Assembly: GCA_023432805.1 (NCBI GenBank)
Contig: JAEYUG010000073.1
Span: 1 to 64,000 of the forward strand
Origin: Bacteroidota bacterium
Lineage (GTDB): Bacteria > Bacteroidota > Ignavibacteria > SZUA-365
DNA: 64,000 nucleotides
Direction: 5' to 3'
Position numbers and translations under genes: made by a program. Shown here piece by piece: positions 9,920 to 18,563 of this stretch. The number at the start of each line of letters is the position of its first letter. Within the stretch, counting starts at the first letter, position 1. The notes below the pieces were generated by a model that worked only from the letters and a program-made list of their open reading frames with translations, searched no databases and was not told where the DNA came from.

Positions 9920-9945
9920 CTACCCACTTGATTCAGCGAAGAGCC
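9920..9945 (-). repeat. Right terminal inverted repeat of the ISL3 element
   Basis: It is the inverted partner of 8617-8642. The adjoining base 9946 begins sequence that reads directly into a DUF1232 coding fragment. Confidence 0.85.
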
Positions 9946-10390
9946 TGAAGAAGGAGTACAGGGCGATCCCATGGCAGTCGATGGCATCGATCATTGCCGC
10001 CATCGTGTATTTTGTCTCACCGATCGACCTGATTCCTGACTTCATACCCATTGTGGGTTACATTGACGACGTCTTCATCATCGGCCTGGTCATACGGTCT
10101 GTGAAGGCGGATCTCGACAGGTTTCTGCTCTGGGAATCGACTCGGTGAGCGAAGTTCAAGTACGACGTGTTGCCGCGGTGGCCCTCATCAGGAGGGCTAC
10201 TGGTTTCCAGACATTGTGGGTGGGGGGTAGCGGAGGGATTCGGCGTCGATCAGGCGATGTGCTGCAGCGAGAAGATCTGCGATGAATCCGTACATCACGG
10301 AAGAAGGCTGACAAGGAGCGATCGCACGCGCTTATCGAAGCGTTCCCCGGGGGAGGCGCAGGAGGACGGAACATTGTATGTTATGTGTTC
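9945..10390. other. Intergenic region 10149-10390
   Basis: After the DUF1232 stop, 10149-10390 shows no recognisable coding sequence on either strand. An AGGAGG box at 10360-10365 precedes the ABC-F gene but lies 19-25 nt from its plausible starts, so start assignment stays uncertain. Confidence 0.4.
9946..10148 (+). pseudogene. DUF1232 (YkvA-like) protein fragment, 5' end removed by the IS
   Basis: The frame reads LKKEYRAIPWQS, then IVYFVSPIDLIPDFIPIVGY, IDDVFIIGLVI and LDRFLLWE before a stop at 10148. The PxDLIPDFIP core followed by DD is the signature of the small DUF1232/YkvA membrane family. Family members have several dozen residues ahead of this core. Here they are missing, and the frame runs straight out of the IS terminal repeat without a start codon. 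The only in-frame ATG lies just before the core (MASIIAA). The gene is therefore broken and probably not functional. Confidence 0.75.
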
Positions 10391-11983
10391 ATGCTGACGC
10401 TGCATTCCATATCCTACCGGCATCCTGACGGGACCATGCTCTTTCGTGATCTCGGACTCTCGCTGGCGCGGCACGAGAAGTCCGCGCTGATCGGGGCGAA
10501 CGGGTCGGGCAAGTCGACGCTGCTGCGCATTGTTGCGGGAGAGCTCGCTCCCGCTGCAGGTCGCGTGGAGGTGGCTTCCCTGCCGTGGTTGGTGCCGCAG
10601 CACTTCGGTCAGTGTGACGGGATGCGAATCGGCGCGGCGCTTCGGGTGGAAGAGAAGCTGCGCGCGCTGGGTGCGATCCTCTCAGGCAGCGCCGACGAAT
10701 CGGACTTTGTCACTCTCGACGACGACTGGGAGGTGGAGGAGCGCTGCGTGGAGGCGCTCGCACACTGGGGACTCGAGGGCGTCGGACTCATGGACCCGAT
10801 GGGCCGGCTCAGCGGCGGGGAAAAGACGCGCGTGTTTCTCGCGGGGATCAGGATCCACCGTCCCGATCTCGTGCTGCTCGACGAGCCGACGAATCACCTG
10901 GACCGCGCAGGCCGGGAGCTGGTGTACGAGTATGTCGCATCCAGCCGGGAGACGTTGCTCATCGTGAGCCACGACCGGGAATTGCTGGAACTTCCGGGGT
11001 CGGTGATCGAGCTGACGCGCGACGGGATCGCGGTCTTCGGCGGCTCGTTTGCAGCATTCTCGACGCAGCGGGCAATGGAGGAGAGCGCGATGCTCGACGC
11101 TCTGCAGAATGCGGAGAGTGCGCTGCGCGCGGCGCGACGTGCCGAACAGGAGACCGCCGAACGCAAGCTGCGGCGCGACGTGCGCGGAAAGGCGAAACTC
11201 ATCGAACGCGGCGTTCCGAAGATCGTGTGGAACAGGTATCGCGACACGGCGGAGGCGAGCGGCGCGCGCATGTCGGAGGAACACGCGGCGAAGATCGCGG
11301 CGACGGCGGCGAAGGCAGCGGCAATACGCGCGCAGCTTCCGGAGCATCGCCGGATGCGGATGAATGTGCCGGGCGCGACGCTGCATGGGGGCAAGGTACT
11401 GGTGGAGGCGTCAGGCATGAATCATGGCTTCGGCGAGGAACTGCTGTGGCCGGCACCACTGGATGTGGTGGTGCGCAGCGGCGAGCGGGTGCAGATCGCG
11501 GGGCGTAACGGGTCCGGCAAGAGCACGCTGCTGCGTCTGTTGCTCGGTGAACTGACGCCCCGCACCGGCACGGTGCGCCGAGCGGAGGTGCACGCCGTCT
11601 GCATCGATCAGGATTATGCGCTCGTGCGAGGCTTCCGCACGGTGTTCGATCTGGCCCGCGCATTCAATACGACGGGATTGGAGGAACACGAGCTGCGGAT
11701 CCGCCTGCATCGGCATCTGTTCGACGCCACTGCCTGTGGGAAGCCGTGCGAGGCGCTGAGCGGCGGGGAACGGTTGCGGTTGCTGCTGTGCTGTGTGTTT
11801 ACGATCGGGGCTCCGCCAGACCTGGTCGCGCTCGACGAGCCGACGAACAATCTGGATCTCCAGAACATCGGGCTGCTGACGCGCGCGATCGCCGCGTACC
11901 GGGGAACAGTGCTCGTGATCAGCCACGACAGGCGTTTTCTCGAGGAAATCGGTGTGGAGCGGGTGGTTGCGGTGGGTGGATGA
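10391..11983 (+). CDS. ABC-F family ATP-binding protein
   Basis: Soluble protein with two ABC ATPase domains and no membrane segment, as in ABC-F proteins that act on the ribosome. The first domain has Walker A GANGSGKST near residue 40, signature LSGGEKTRV and Walker B LVLLDEPTNHLD. The second has GRNGSGKSTLLRLLLG, LSGGERLRLLL and LVALDEPTNNLD. Between them lies a charged helical linker rich in Arg, Lys and Ala (about 220-330), the usual ribosome-contacting interdomain region. The length of about 530 residues is typical. The start may be ATG 10391 or GTG 10385. The role could be translation rescue or antibiotic protection; the sequence alone does not say which subfamily. It stands alone, read toward the peptidase gene. 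Confidence 0.9.
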   Translation: MLTLHSISYRHPDGTMLFRDLGLSLARHEKSALIGANGSGKSTLLRIVAGELAPAAGRVEVASLPWLVPQHFGQCDGMRIGAALRVEEKLRALGAILSGSADESDFVTLDDDWEVEERCVEALAHWGLEGVGLMDPMGRLSGGEKTRVFLAGIRIHRPDLVLLDEPTNHLDRAGRELVYEYVASSRETLLIVSHDRELLELPGSVIELTRDGIAVFGGSFAAFSTQRAMEESAMLDALQNAESALRAARRAEQETAERKLRRDVRGKAKLIERGVPKIVWNRYRDTAEASGARMSEEHAAKIAATAAKAAAIRAQLPEHRRMRMNVPGATLHGGKVLVEASGMNHGFGEELLWPAPLDVVVRSGERVQIAGRNGSGKSTLLRLLLGELTPRTGTVRRAEVHAVCIDQDYALVRGFRTVFDLARAFNTTGLEEHELRIRLHRHLFDATACGKPCEALSGGERLRLLLCCVFTIGAPPDLVALDEPTNNLDLQNIGLLTRAIAAYRGTVLVISHDRRFLEEIGVERVVAVGG

Positions 11984-12358
11984 CGGGGTGCGAAAAAAAA
12001 GACTTCGAAGGTGGGAACCTTGCCGCGTCGGAACACGTTTAGTCTGAAATAACCCAACATATCTTTTTTTCTTTCGAGGGTCGGTCCTCACACGTACGTG
12101 TTCGCGTTCGTGCGGGATGTACTCGTCGGGCAGGGTGATTCGCCCTCCCGGTGACGTCGTTTCGCGCTACGGACGGGAGCACGCAGGTGCTGTGTGCCGC
12201 TTCCTCACCGGTCACCCTCGCGCTCGATGCAGGCAGGACCGCAATCGTGCATACAAACGTTCAGGAAAGGAGGTGAAAAGCAGGAACGGTGCCATGATGG
12301 CTGTCCTCTTCGAGTGTGGGATCAAAAACCATTGATCACCATTCACTCCGAGGAATAC
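11984..12358 (+). promoter_or_regulatory. Long upstream region of the M4 peptidase gene with strong SD-like box and short leader frame
   Basis: A 375-bp gap. It contains a small hairpin (AAGGT-ggga-ACCTT, 12007-12020), a T-rich run at 12060-12072 and a perfect anti-SD complement AAGGAGGTGA at 12267-12276. A 13-codon frame (MMAVLFECGIKNH) runs from 12294 to 12335, preceded by AGGAA with good spacing and ending 23 nt before the peptidase ATG. This layout could be a leader peptide or translational control region. No known riboswitch was recognised. Confidence 0.35.
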
Positions 12359-15300
12359 ATGAATTTTCGAGAGTTTCCACATACAGAACGCAACGGTCGA
12401 TGTTTCAGCCGCCGGTTGCGCACACTTTCGCTGTGTACGATGTCTGCGCTGCTCATGGCTTCCGCTGTGAGCGTTGCGCAGAAGAACGGCATTCAGGGCA
12501 GGGGACATTTGTCGAAGGCGACGGTCGTGATGGACAGGAGCGATCGCTATCCCGCATCCATCGAATTCAAGCGCGGCAATCAGCCGACGCTGACCGCGTT
12601 CGTCGAGGAGTTCCGCACCACATTTGCGCTTGCAGCAGACAATGAGCTGGTCTCGCGGTCGGTGACGATCGACGAGATCGGCATGACGCAGCAGCGTTTC
12701 CAGCAGAAGTACCGGGGCGTCGAGGTGTTCGGCGGCGAGTACATGGTCCAATTGCGTGAAGGACTGGTTGAATCGGCCATCGGCAAGCTGGCACCGGAGC
12801 TGGACATGGACGCCACTCCGCTGACGCAGGAGCGGCCGGCACTGCTGAGGGCGCTGGCACATGTGGGTGCCGAGAAGTACATGTGGGAGGATGCGCAGTG
12901 GGAGCAGGAACTGCGTGCGAAGGCACACAATCCCGACACGTCGTACTACCCGAAGGGCGTGCTGTGCTGGGTGCCGGTCGAGATCGGCTCGCCTGGTGCG
13001 TCGACCTACAAGCTGGCGTACCGTTTCGACATCCATTCTGCGAGTCCCCACTCGGTGCGCCGCGTGTTTGTGGATGCACGGACGGGGTCGATCGTCAGGG
13101 AGCTTCCACTGGAGTCGAACTGCAGCGCTGCGAACTTCACGTCGATCTTCAATGGGAGCCGCAGCGTTTCCACCGACAAATACACTGCAAACGACTTCAG
13201 GTTGCGAGACAATTGTCAGGCGGCCACGATCCGCATCCGTGACTGGAACAGCGCGACGACGACCGCGAATCCGCTCGAGATCCAGAACACGACCAACACG
13301 TGGACCACGATGAACGAGCGTTTCGGCGCGACAGTGCTGTGGGAGGCGATGCGGTCGTACGACTATTTCCTGAGCGTGCACGGGCGGCAGTCGTATGACA
13401 ATGCCAACGGAAGCACCGAGGGATACATCAACGCGATCTTCTCGTGCACGGGGCCGCCGAATCCCTGCTACCATCCCGACAATGCGTCGATGTCGTTCTC
13501 GGGCGGCACGATGAAGGTGGGTCTCGGCAGCTCGGGCACGCTCGCGAACTCGTTCGGGACGGTCGATATCATCGCACACGAGTACACGCATGCGGTGACG
13601 GGAACGTCGTCGGGCCTGGTGTACCAGGATGAGTCAGGTGCATTGAACGAGTCGTTCAGCGACATCTTCGGCGAAGTGATCGAGAACTATGTGCTGGGTT
13701 CGAACGACTGGCTGCTGGGTGACGAGCGTACGAGCGGTGCGATTCGTTCGATGTCGAATCCGAATACATTTAATGATCCCGACACCTATCTCGGCACGAA
13801 CTGGTATGCGGGCGCAGCCGACAACGGCGGCGTGCACACGAACAGCGGCGTGCAGAATTTCTGGTTCTATCTGCTTGCAGTTGGCGGATCGGGCACGAAC
13901 GACAATGGCTGGGCCTACAACGTTCCGAGCATCGGTCTGTCTGCAGCACGCTCGATCGCGTTCCGCAACATGACGGTGAAGCTTTCCGCGAACTCAACCT
14001 ACAATGATGCACGTACGGGTGCGATTGCCGCGGCAGCGGATTTGTTCGGCAATCCCTCATCACAGCGCTCGGCCGTGTACAAGGCCTGGCGTGCAGTGGG
14101 CATCGATCCCTGCGTGCTGACCTGTCCGGCGAACATCGTGGTCTCGAACACGCCGGGTCAGTGTGGACGCATTGTGAACTTCGCGGCGACGACCACGTCG
14201 GGTGACTGCGACGTCGTGACCACGGTGCCGCCGTCGGGTTCGTTCTTCCCGGTCGGTGTGACGGTGGTGACGAGCACGAGCACCTCGGGTCGGACCTGCA
14301 CGTTCACCGTGACGGTCAACGACACCGAGAATCCGTCGATCACCTGTCCGGCCAACATCACCGCAAGCAACGATGCGGGCATGTGCGGTGCGGTCGTGAA
14401 CTTCTCGGTCGGTGCCTCCGACAATTGTCCCGGTGTGTCGGTCGCATCGGTGCCTGCCTCTGGCTCCTTCTTCCCGGTCGGTACAACGACGGTGACCAGC
14501 ACGGCGACGGACGCGCACGGCAACAGCGTGCAGTGCTCGTTTGACGTGACCGTCAATGACACGGAACCCCCGTCGATCACCTGCCCCGCGAACTTCACGC
14601 AGGACAACGATCCTGGCTTCTGCTCGGCGGTTGTGAACTTCTCGGTTCTTGCTTCCGACAACTGTCCCGGTGTGTCGTTCGTCTCCGTTCCTCCTTCGGG
14701 CAGCGTGTTCCCTGTCGGTGTGACAACGGTGACCAGCACGGCGACCGATGCGCATGGCAACATGTCGCAGTGCTCGTTCGACATCGAGGTGCTGGATGTC
14801 GAGCCGCCGACGATCACCGTGTCGGTGAGTCCCACCTCGCTCTGGCCGCCGAACCACAAGATGCAGTCGATCGATGCGACGGTGACGGTGCAGGACAATT
14901 GTCCGAATCCCACCTACGTGCTGACCTCGATCACGAGCAACGAGCCCGACAACAGCAATGATGACGGCGACACGCCGAACGACATCCAGAACGCCGCGTT
15001 CGGTACGCCTGATCTTGCCTTCCGCGTGCGCTCCGAGCGTTCGGGCGTTGGCACGGGTCGTATCTACACGGCGACCTACACGGTCACCGACGGTTCGGGT
15101 AACGTGGCTGTGGCCTCGGCGACTGTCACAGTACCGCTGAGCGCCAAGGTGGCGTTTGTCGGAGCCGCGCCTGCGCAGTTCCAGCTCGAGCAGAACTATC
15201 CGAATCCGTTCAATCCGAGCACTGTGATTCGCTTCGGTGTGCCGTCGCAGTCGCTGGTATCACTGCGCGTGTACAACATGCTCGGTGCGGAGGTGGCCAC

Positions 15301-15457
15301 GCTCGTTGCCGATGACATGCGCGAGGCCGGATCCTACGAGGTGCAGTTCGATGCATCGTCGCTGGGTGCGGGTACCTACACGTATCGACTCACAGCGGTG
15401 AGCACGGATGCACAGCAGCAGTTCGTCGATGTGAAGAAGATGCTGCTGATCAAGTAA
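12359..15457 (+). CDS. Thermolysin-like (M4) metallopeptidase with HYR domains and T9SS sorting domain
   Basis: Secreted zinc endopeptidase. After a signal peptide (residues 1-42, ending SAVSVAQ) comes an FTP/PepSY propeptide region to about residue 270, then the M4 catalytic domain. Zinc ligands and base are visible: HEYTH at 407-411 and Glu431 in ALNESFSDIFGE, with the later GGVHTNSGVQN segment that carries the M4 active-site His. C-terminal to it are three HYR-type modules with the pattern ITCPANI...FFPVGTTTVTSTATDAHGN, each with conserved Cys residues, and a further Ig-like domain. The last 90 residues are a T9SS type-A domain (NYPNPFNPST, YNMLGAEVATL). It is expected to mature outside the cell by removal of propeptide and sorting domain. 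ATG 12359 is chosen because it directly precedes the signal peptide. Confidence 0.93.
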   Translation: MNFREFPHTERNGRCFSRRLRTLSLCTMSALLMASAVSVAQKNGIQGRGHLSKATVVMDRSDRYPASIEFKRGNQPTLTAFVEEFRTTFALAADNELVSRSVTIDEIGMTQQRFQQKYRGVEVFGGEYMVQLREGLVESAIGKLAPELDMDATPLTQERPALLRALAHVGAEKYMWEDAQWEQELRAKAHNPDTSYYPKGVLCWVPVEIGSPGASTYKLAYRFDIHSASPHSVRRVFVDARTGSIVRELPLESNCSAANFTSIFNGSRSVSTDKYTANDFRLRDNCQAATIRIRDWNSATTTANPLEIQNTTNTWTTMNERFGATVLWEAMRSYDYFLSVHGRQSYDNANGSTEGYINAIFSCTGPPNPCYHPDNASMSFSGGTMKVGLGSSGTLANSFGTVDIIAHEYTHAVTGTSSGLVYQDESGALNESFSDIFGEVIENYVLGSNDWLLGDERTSGAIRSMSNPNTFNDPDTYLGTNWYAGAADNGGVHTNSGVQNFWFYLLAVGGSGTNDNGWAYNVPSIGLSAARSIAFRNMTVKLSANSTYNDARTGAIAAAADLFGNPSSQRSAVYKAWRAVGIDPCVLTCPANIVVSNTPGQCGRIVNFAATTTSGDCDVVTTVPPSGSFFPVGVTVVTSTSTSGRTCTFTVTVNDTENPSITCPANITASNDAGMCGAVVNFSVGASDNCPGVSVASVPASGSFFPVGTTTVTSTATDAHGNSVQCSFDVTVNDTEPPSITCPANFTQDNDPGFCSAVVNFSVLASDNCPGVSFVSVPPSGSVFPVGVTTVTSTATDAHGNMSQCSFDIEVLDVEPPTITVSVSPTSLWPPNHKMQSIDATVTVQDNCPNPTYVLTSITSNEPDNSNDDGDTPNDIQNAAFGTPDLAFRVRSERSGVGTGRIYTATYTVTDGSGNVAVASATVTVPLSAKVAFVGAAPAQFQLEQNYPNPFNPSTVIRFGVPSQSLVSLRVYNMLGAEVATLVADDMREAGSYEVQFDASSLGAGTYTYRLTAVSTDAQQQFVDVKKMLLIK

Positions 15458-15481
15458 TCTTCACGTGTCATCGTTTCAACG

Positions 15482-15513
15482 CGCGGGGCGGCCACACGGC
15501 CGCCCCGCGTTTG
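15482..15513 (+). terminator. Strong GC-rich terminator hairpin
   Basis: CGCGGGGCGGCC-acac-GGCCGCCCCGCG followed by TTT, 25 nt after the peptidase stop. The 12-bp perfect stem makes it a good terminator, although the T-run is short. Confidence 0.75.
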
Positions 15514-15664
15514 TGATACGCGGCGTATGCCTCCCGACGCGCTGCCCTCATGACCTTGTGATTGAGTGGAAGGATGGGTAGGTTCCCCTCATACTCACAT
15601 GCTGCATTGTTGTTGCCGAGCCGTGTGCCACACGGCCGCTCATTCATCATTCTACGGAGGTACC

Positions 15665-16357
15665 ATGAACAAGTACTGGGCTGAACTCGTCGGCACCTGC
15701 TGGCTCGTTCTGGGTGGATGTGGAAGTGCCGTACTGGCCGCTGCGTTTCCTGATGTGGGCATCGGACTCCACGGCGTTGCCCTGGCGTTTGGTTTGACCG
15801 TCCTGACGATGGCATACGCGATCGGACACATCTCCGGGTGCCATCTCAATCCCGCCGTCTCGATCGGACTCTGGGCCGCCGGACGCTTCCGCACGAAGGA
15901 TCTGCTTCCCTACATTGTCTCGCAGGTACTCGGTGCGGCACTCGCCGGAGGCATCCTCTACATCATCGCGAGTGGGAGCTCCACGTTTTCGCTTGCAGGA
16001 GGCTTCGCATCCAATGGATACGCGGAGCATTCGCCGGGTGGCTATTCGCTGCTTGCCGCCGCCGTGTGTGAAATCGTCATGACGATGATGTTCCTCCTGA
16101 TCATCATCGGTGCGACCGACAAACGGGCGCCGGCGGGATTTGCACCCATCGCCATCGGCATGGGTCTGACGCTGATCCATCTGATCAGCATTCCCGTCAC
16201 AAACACCTCTGTGAATCCCGCTCGCAGCACCGGTGTTGCACTCTACACAGGTGGCTGGGCCCTCGATCAGCTCTGGCTGTTCTGGGTCGCGCCGATTGCG
16301 GGCGCCCTCGCCGGTGCGGTCGTCTATCGCTTCATTCTCGCACCTCGAGCGACCTGA
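15665..16357 (+). CDS. aqpZ: Aquaporin Z-type water channel
   Basis: Six-helix inner-membrane MIP channel of 230 residues, the usual AqpZ length, expected to pass water selectively. Both pore motifs are present: HLNPAVS after GHISGC and NPARS after VTNTSV, the latter with the selectivity-filter Arg. Long stretches look nearly identical to the E. coli protein as I remember it ([53 protein letters not shown]), which is high for this phylum and may reflect transfer. ATG 15665 follows GGAGG by 4 nt. It stands alone between a terminator and the promoter of the next gene. Confidence 0.95.
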   Translation: MNKYWAELVGTCWLVLGGCGSAVLAAAFPDVGIGLHGVALAFGLTVLTMAYAIGHISGCHLNPAVSIGLWAAGRFRTKDLLPYIVSQVLGAALAGGILYIIASGSSTFSLAGGFASNGYAEHSPGGYSLLAAAVCEIVMTMMFLLIIIGATDKRAPAGFAPIAIGMGLTLIHLISIPVTNTSVNPARSTGVALYTGGWALDQLWLFWVAPIAGALAGAVVYRFILAPRAT

Positions 16358-16410
16358 TCACCGCTGCGCGCCTCTCCTGGGGAAATCGTCGTGACCGCTC
16401 CGTTTATTTC

Positions 16411-16441
16411 TTGACAGCAGGTCAGCGTGTACGTATGTTTG
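16411..16441 (+). promoter_or_regulatory. Bacteroidota-type promoter of the VWA gene
   Basis: TTG at 16411 (within TTGACA), exactly 20 nt spacing, then TATGTTTG at 16434-16441. This matches the -33/-7 consensus TTG-N19-22-TAnnTTTG used by the primary sigma factor of Bacteroidota. It lies 49 bp ahead of the ATG at 16490. Confidence 0.7.
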
Positions 16442-16489
16442 CGCGCACAGGGAAACACGACAGTCACTCATTCACTCATGGAGGGACAC

Positions 16490-17161
16490 ATGAACAGCAA
16501 TCTGGTGCACGTCGCATGCGTGATCGATCGCAGCGGCTCGATGAGTTCGGTGCGCAGCGATGCCATCGGCGGATTCAACACATTCCTGGAGGAGCAGAAA
16601 AAGGGTCCGGGCGAGGCGGTGGTCACGCTCGTGCTCTTCGATCACGAATATCTCGTCGTACACGACACCGTGTCGGTGGCGTCGGTCTTACCGCTCGACG
16701 AATCGACCTACGTGCCGCGGGGCAACACCGCACTGCTCGATGCGGTCGGCCGCACGATCGACGATCTCGGCGCGCGGTTTGCGGCCATGCCCGAGGATGA
16801 GCGTCCCGGCGGCGTGATCATCGCGATTCTCACCGATGGCCTCGAAAATGCGAGTCGCGAATACACCCACGCACGCATCGCCGACATGATCGCGCACCAG
16901 CGGACGGTCTACAACTGGAGCTTCGTGTTCCTAGCCGCGGATCAGGACGCCATCGACACGGCGGAAAAGATGAACATGGATCCCGCCCTGGCCATGCGCT
17001 ACGCGTCGACCGGCGACGGCACGCGCGGCGTGATGCGCTCGATGAGCAGCATGACCACCCGTCTGCGCGAACACTACACCGCCAGCGGCGGAGGAGCGCA
17101 GTTCGACGCCGAGGGAAGGATGTCGTTCGTCAGGGGCATGGAAAAGAGGAAGAAGGACTGA
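16490..17161 (+). CDS. Cytoplasmic VWA-domain protein
   Basis: A single von Willebrand factor A domain of 223 residues without signal peptide or membrane segment. The metal-binding MIDAS motif DRSGSMSS is at residues 13-20, with the later Thr/Asp elements around PRGNTALLD and AILTDGLENAS. Similar stand-alone VWA proteins are common in bacteria and are often found near phage-type or stress modules. The partner is not evident here. ATG 16490 is preceded by GGAGGG at 4-nt spacing and by a clear promoter. A 14-bp-stem hairpin follows the stop, so it appears to be monocistronic. Confidence 0.85.
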   Translation: MNSNLVHVACVIDRSGSMSSVRSDAIGGFNTFLEEQKKGPGEAVVTLVLFDHEYLVVHDTVSVASVLPLDESTYVPRGNTALLDAVGRTIDDLGARFAAMPEDERPGGVIIAILTDGLENASREYTHARIADMIAHQRTVYNWSFVFLAADQDAIDTAEKMNMDPALAMRYASTGDGTRGVMRSMSSMTTRLREHYTASGGGAQFDAEGRMSFVRGMEKRKKD

Positions 17162-17166
17162 CGGAA

Positions 17167-17200
17167 CGGGTGGTGGATGCCAGCGGGCATCCACCACCCG
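17167..17200 (+). terminator. Perfect hairpin after the VWA gene
   Basis: GGGTGGTGGATGCC-agcg-GGCATCCACCACCC, a 14-bp perfect stem (15 with the flanking C-G pair), beginning 6 nt after the stop codon. It has no T-run; probably a transcript end or stabilising structure. Confidence 0.6.
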
Positions 17201-17279
17201 GCATCGTGTCCGCGTACCTTCGTGCCTCCGCGCACACTGCCGGGGGAAGCTGTGGCACCATCAACACCGGGAGGAACAG

Positions 17280-17855
17280 ATGCATCGCCAGATCACGTTC
17301 GTTGTCGTGCTCTCGATCGCGTGGAGCGTGTTCGTGCTGTGGGAACACCCTGAAGTGCACGCGATGGTTCGGGCCTCGGTCGCCGAGGTTGAGGACATGC
17401 TCGGACTGCGTGACGATTCGAAACCGAATGAGGAATTCGTGCGGATGCTCGCCGTCACTGAGCGGATACATTGCTCTCAGCATGGTGAGGTACCGCACAT
17501 CGGGGATTTTTGGACGCCGTCGCTGCAGTTGCTCGTGTCTCCAACACGTACAGGTCTGTACGTCATGTCGCAGAAGGATCCGCCGTCGTTCGTCGGGTTG
17601 TTCTCGATCGCGATGCCTGCCGACCTTCGTTTCGAGCCGTGCGAGCTTCTGCGCATCACCACCGACAGCCTCGTCTTCACGGAACGAAGCAGGATCAGCG
17701 CACAGACCATCATCATGAGCACGGAGGCTGATGCACAGGTCCGCATGCAGCCAGGGGCGTTCCAGAGTTTGAGGAAGCTGTGCGTGAACCTTCAGCAGCA
17801 GCGCGGTCGCGTCGAATTGTCGTTCGCGAAGCCGCGGGAGCTGCGCCTCCTCTGA
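17280..17855 (+). CDS. Unknown protein with N-terminal membrane anchor or signal
   Basis: 191 residues, not recognised. Residues 4-21 (QITFVVVLSIAWSVFVLW) form one hydrophobic segment, likely an uncleaved anchor or signal sequence; the rest is a soluble alpha/beta mix. Two cysteines (ERIHCSQ and FEPCELL) and a third near the C-terminus (RKLCVNL) could be structural. GGGAGGAACAG before ATG 17280 gives a good ribosome binding site. The gene lies 84 bp (to the chosen ATG) before the Imm-5-like gene on the same strand, so the two may be co-transcribed, but no functional link can be claimed. Confidence 0.65.
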   Translation: MHRQITFVVVLSIAWSVFVLWEHPEVHAMVRASVAEVEDMLGLRDDSKPNEEFVRMLAVTERIHCSQHGEVPHIGDFWTPSLQLLVSPTRTGLYVMSQKDPPSFVGLFSIAMPADLRFEPCELLRITTDSLVFTERSRISAQTIIMSTEADAQVRMQPGAFQSLRKLCVNLQQQRGRVELSFAKPRELRLL

Positions 17856-17939
17856 TCCGTCGAGCGCGGAAGCGCGCACCCGGAATCAGCATGCACGGTG
17901 CATGATTGCGTGGTCGACGACACGGCGCTAGCTTGGGAC

Positions 17940-18371
17940 ATGGATCGATCTGTGACACTCGATGAGAAACGGGCGCTCGTCGCCTGGGCGGTGGCCTGTG
18001 CGGAGATGACATTGGATGTGCTTGACGCGCGTTGTTGCACCGATGCACGCATCCGCGCTGCGCTCGGTGCCGCGGGTGCATGGATGCGCGGTACCTGCGC
18101 TGTCAGTGAGGTGCGCGCAGCCGCTTCGGCAGCACATGCCGCCGCGCGCGAGACCGACGATGCGGTGGTCCGCGCAGTGGCGCGGGCGGCGGGACATGCC
18201 GCAGCCACCGCGCACGTGGCCGGGCACGCACGAGCTGCGGCGCACTACGCCGTCAAAGCGCTGGTGGCTGCCGGCGATCCTGCCCGCGCGCTCGCCATTG
18301 CCATCGACATCCGCGGACGGCAGGAGTCCCTGCTTCCAGCCACCCTGCGCCCCTTCATCTTCGGGGAGTGA
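17940..18371 (+). CDS. Imm-5-like putative immunity protein
   Basis: An alanine-rich all-helical protein with the layout of the Imm-5-like family: LDEKRALVAWAVACAE near the start, then the segments ARIRAALGAAGAWMRG, VRAAASAAHAAARET and VARAAGHAAATAHVAGHARA, then AAHYAVKAL. Family members are annotated as putative immunity proteins of polymorphic toxin systems, but their role is poorly proven and they are widespread without toxins. The frame is also open to a GTG at 17898; ATG 17940 is chosen because family-like sequence begins there. No toxin gene is seen nearby, so it is an orphan here. Confidence 0.7.
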   Translation: MDRSVTLDEKRALVAWAVACAEMTLDVLDARCCTDARIRAALGAAGAWMRGTCAVSEVRAAASAAHAAARETDDAVVRAVARAAGHAAATAHVAGHARAAAHYAVKALVAAGDPARALAIAIDIRGRQESLLPATLRPFIFGE

Positions 18372-18563
18372 CCATCCGATCAACCGAAGGCGTTTTCGTC
18401 GTCGACAATGATGTCGACGACGAGTTGTGGAGAGATACCCTCATCACCACTCGCACGTCATCGAATCGGACCCGGTGTTGTATGGGGACCTGGGTCTAAG
18501 GACCAACTCAAAGTCCAGGGAAGAGAGAAGCCTGAACAAGCTTTCCACAGCTGGAATCGGTCG
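18372..18563. other. Intergenic region between convergent genes
   Basis: 192 bp between the Imm-5-like gene (+) and the beta-helix/TIM-barrel gene (-). No coding sequence or convincing terminator was seen. Confidence 0.4.

Larger units (their letters stand above)
8617..9945. mobile_element. ISL3-family insertion sequence
   Basis: A complete element of about 1.33 kb with one transposase gene on the minus strand, bounded by imperfect 26-bp terminal inverted repeats (22/26 matches). The left end reads GGTTCTTCGCTATTTCAAGT and the right end, on the opposite strand, GGCTCTTCGCTGAATCAAGT; both continue GGGTAG. ISL3 elements normally make an 8-bp target duplication. The 8 bp outside the two ends (TTTCAAGT and TGAAGAAG) do not match, so flanking DNA has probably been rearranged since insertion. 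Different gene remnants on the two sides support this. Confidence 0.9.

Noticed and set aside
8730..9944. Long + frame antisense to the ISL3 transposase
   Set aside because: The protein is low-quality antisense sequence. Only the part after 9945 (DUF1232 core) is real, and it belongs to a broken gene outside the IS.
8609..9953. Possible 8-bp target duplication around the IS
   Set aside because: TTTCAAGT and TGAAGAAG do not match in either orientation.
12091..12100. CACGTACGTG palindrome
   Set aside because: Only 10 bp, not repeated near other genes seen, and not placed relative to a promoter.
12212..13591. Open minus frame opposite the M4 peptidase
   Set aside because: Antisense of a clear metallopeptidase, Arg/His-rich and without recognisable domain.
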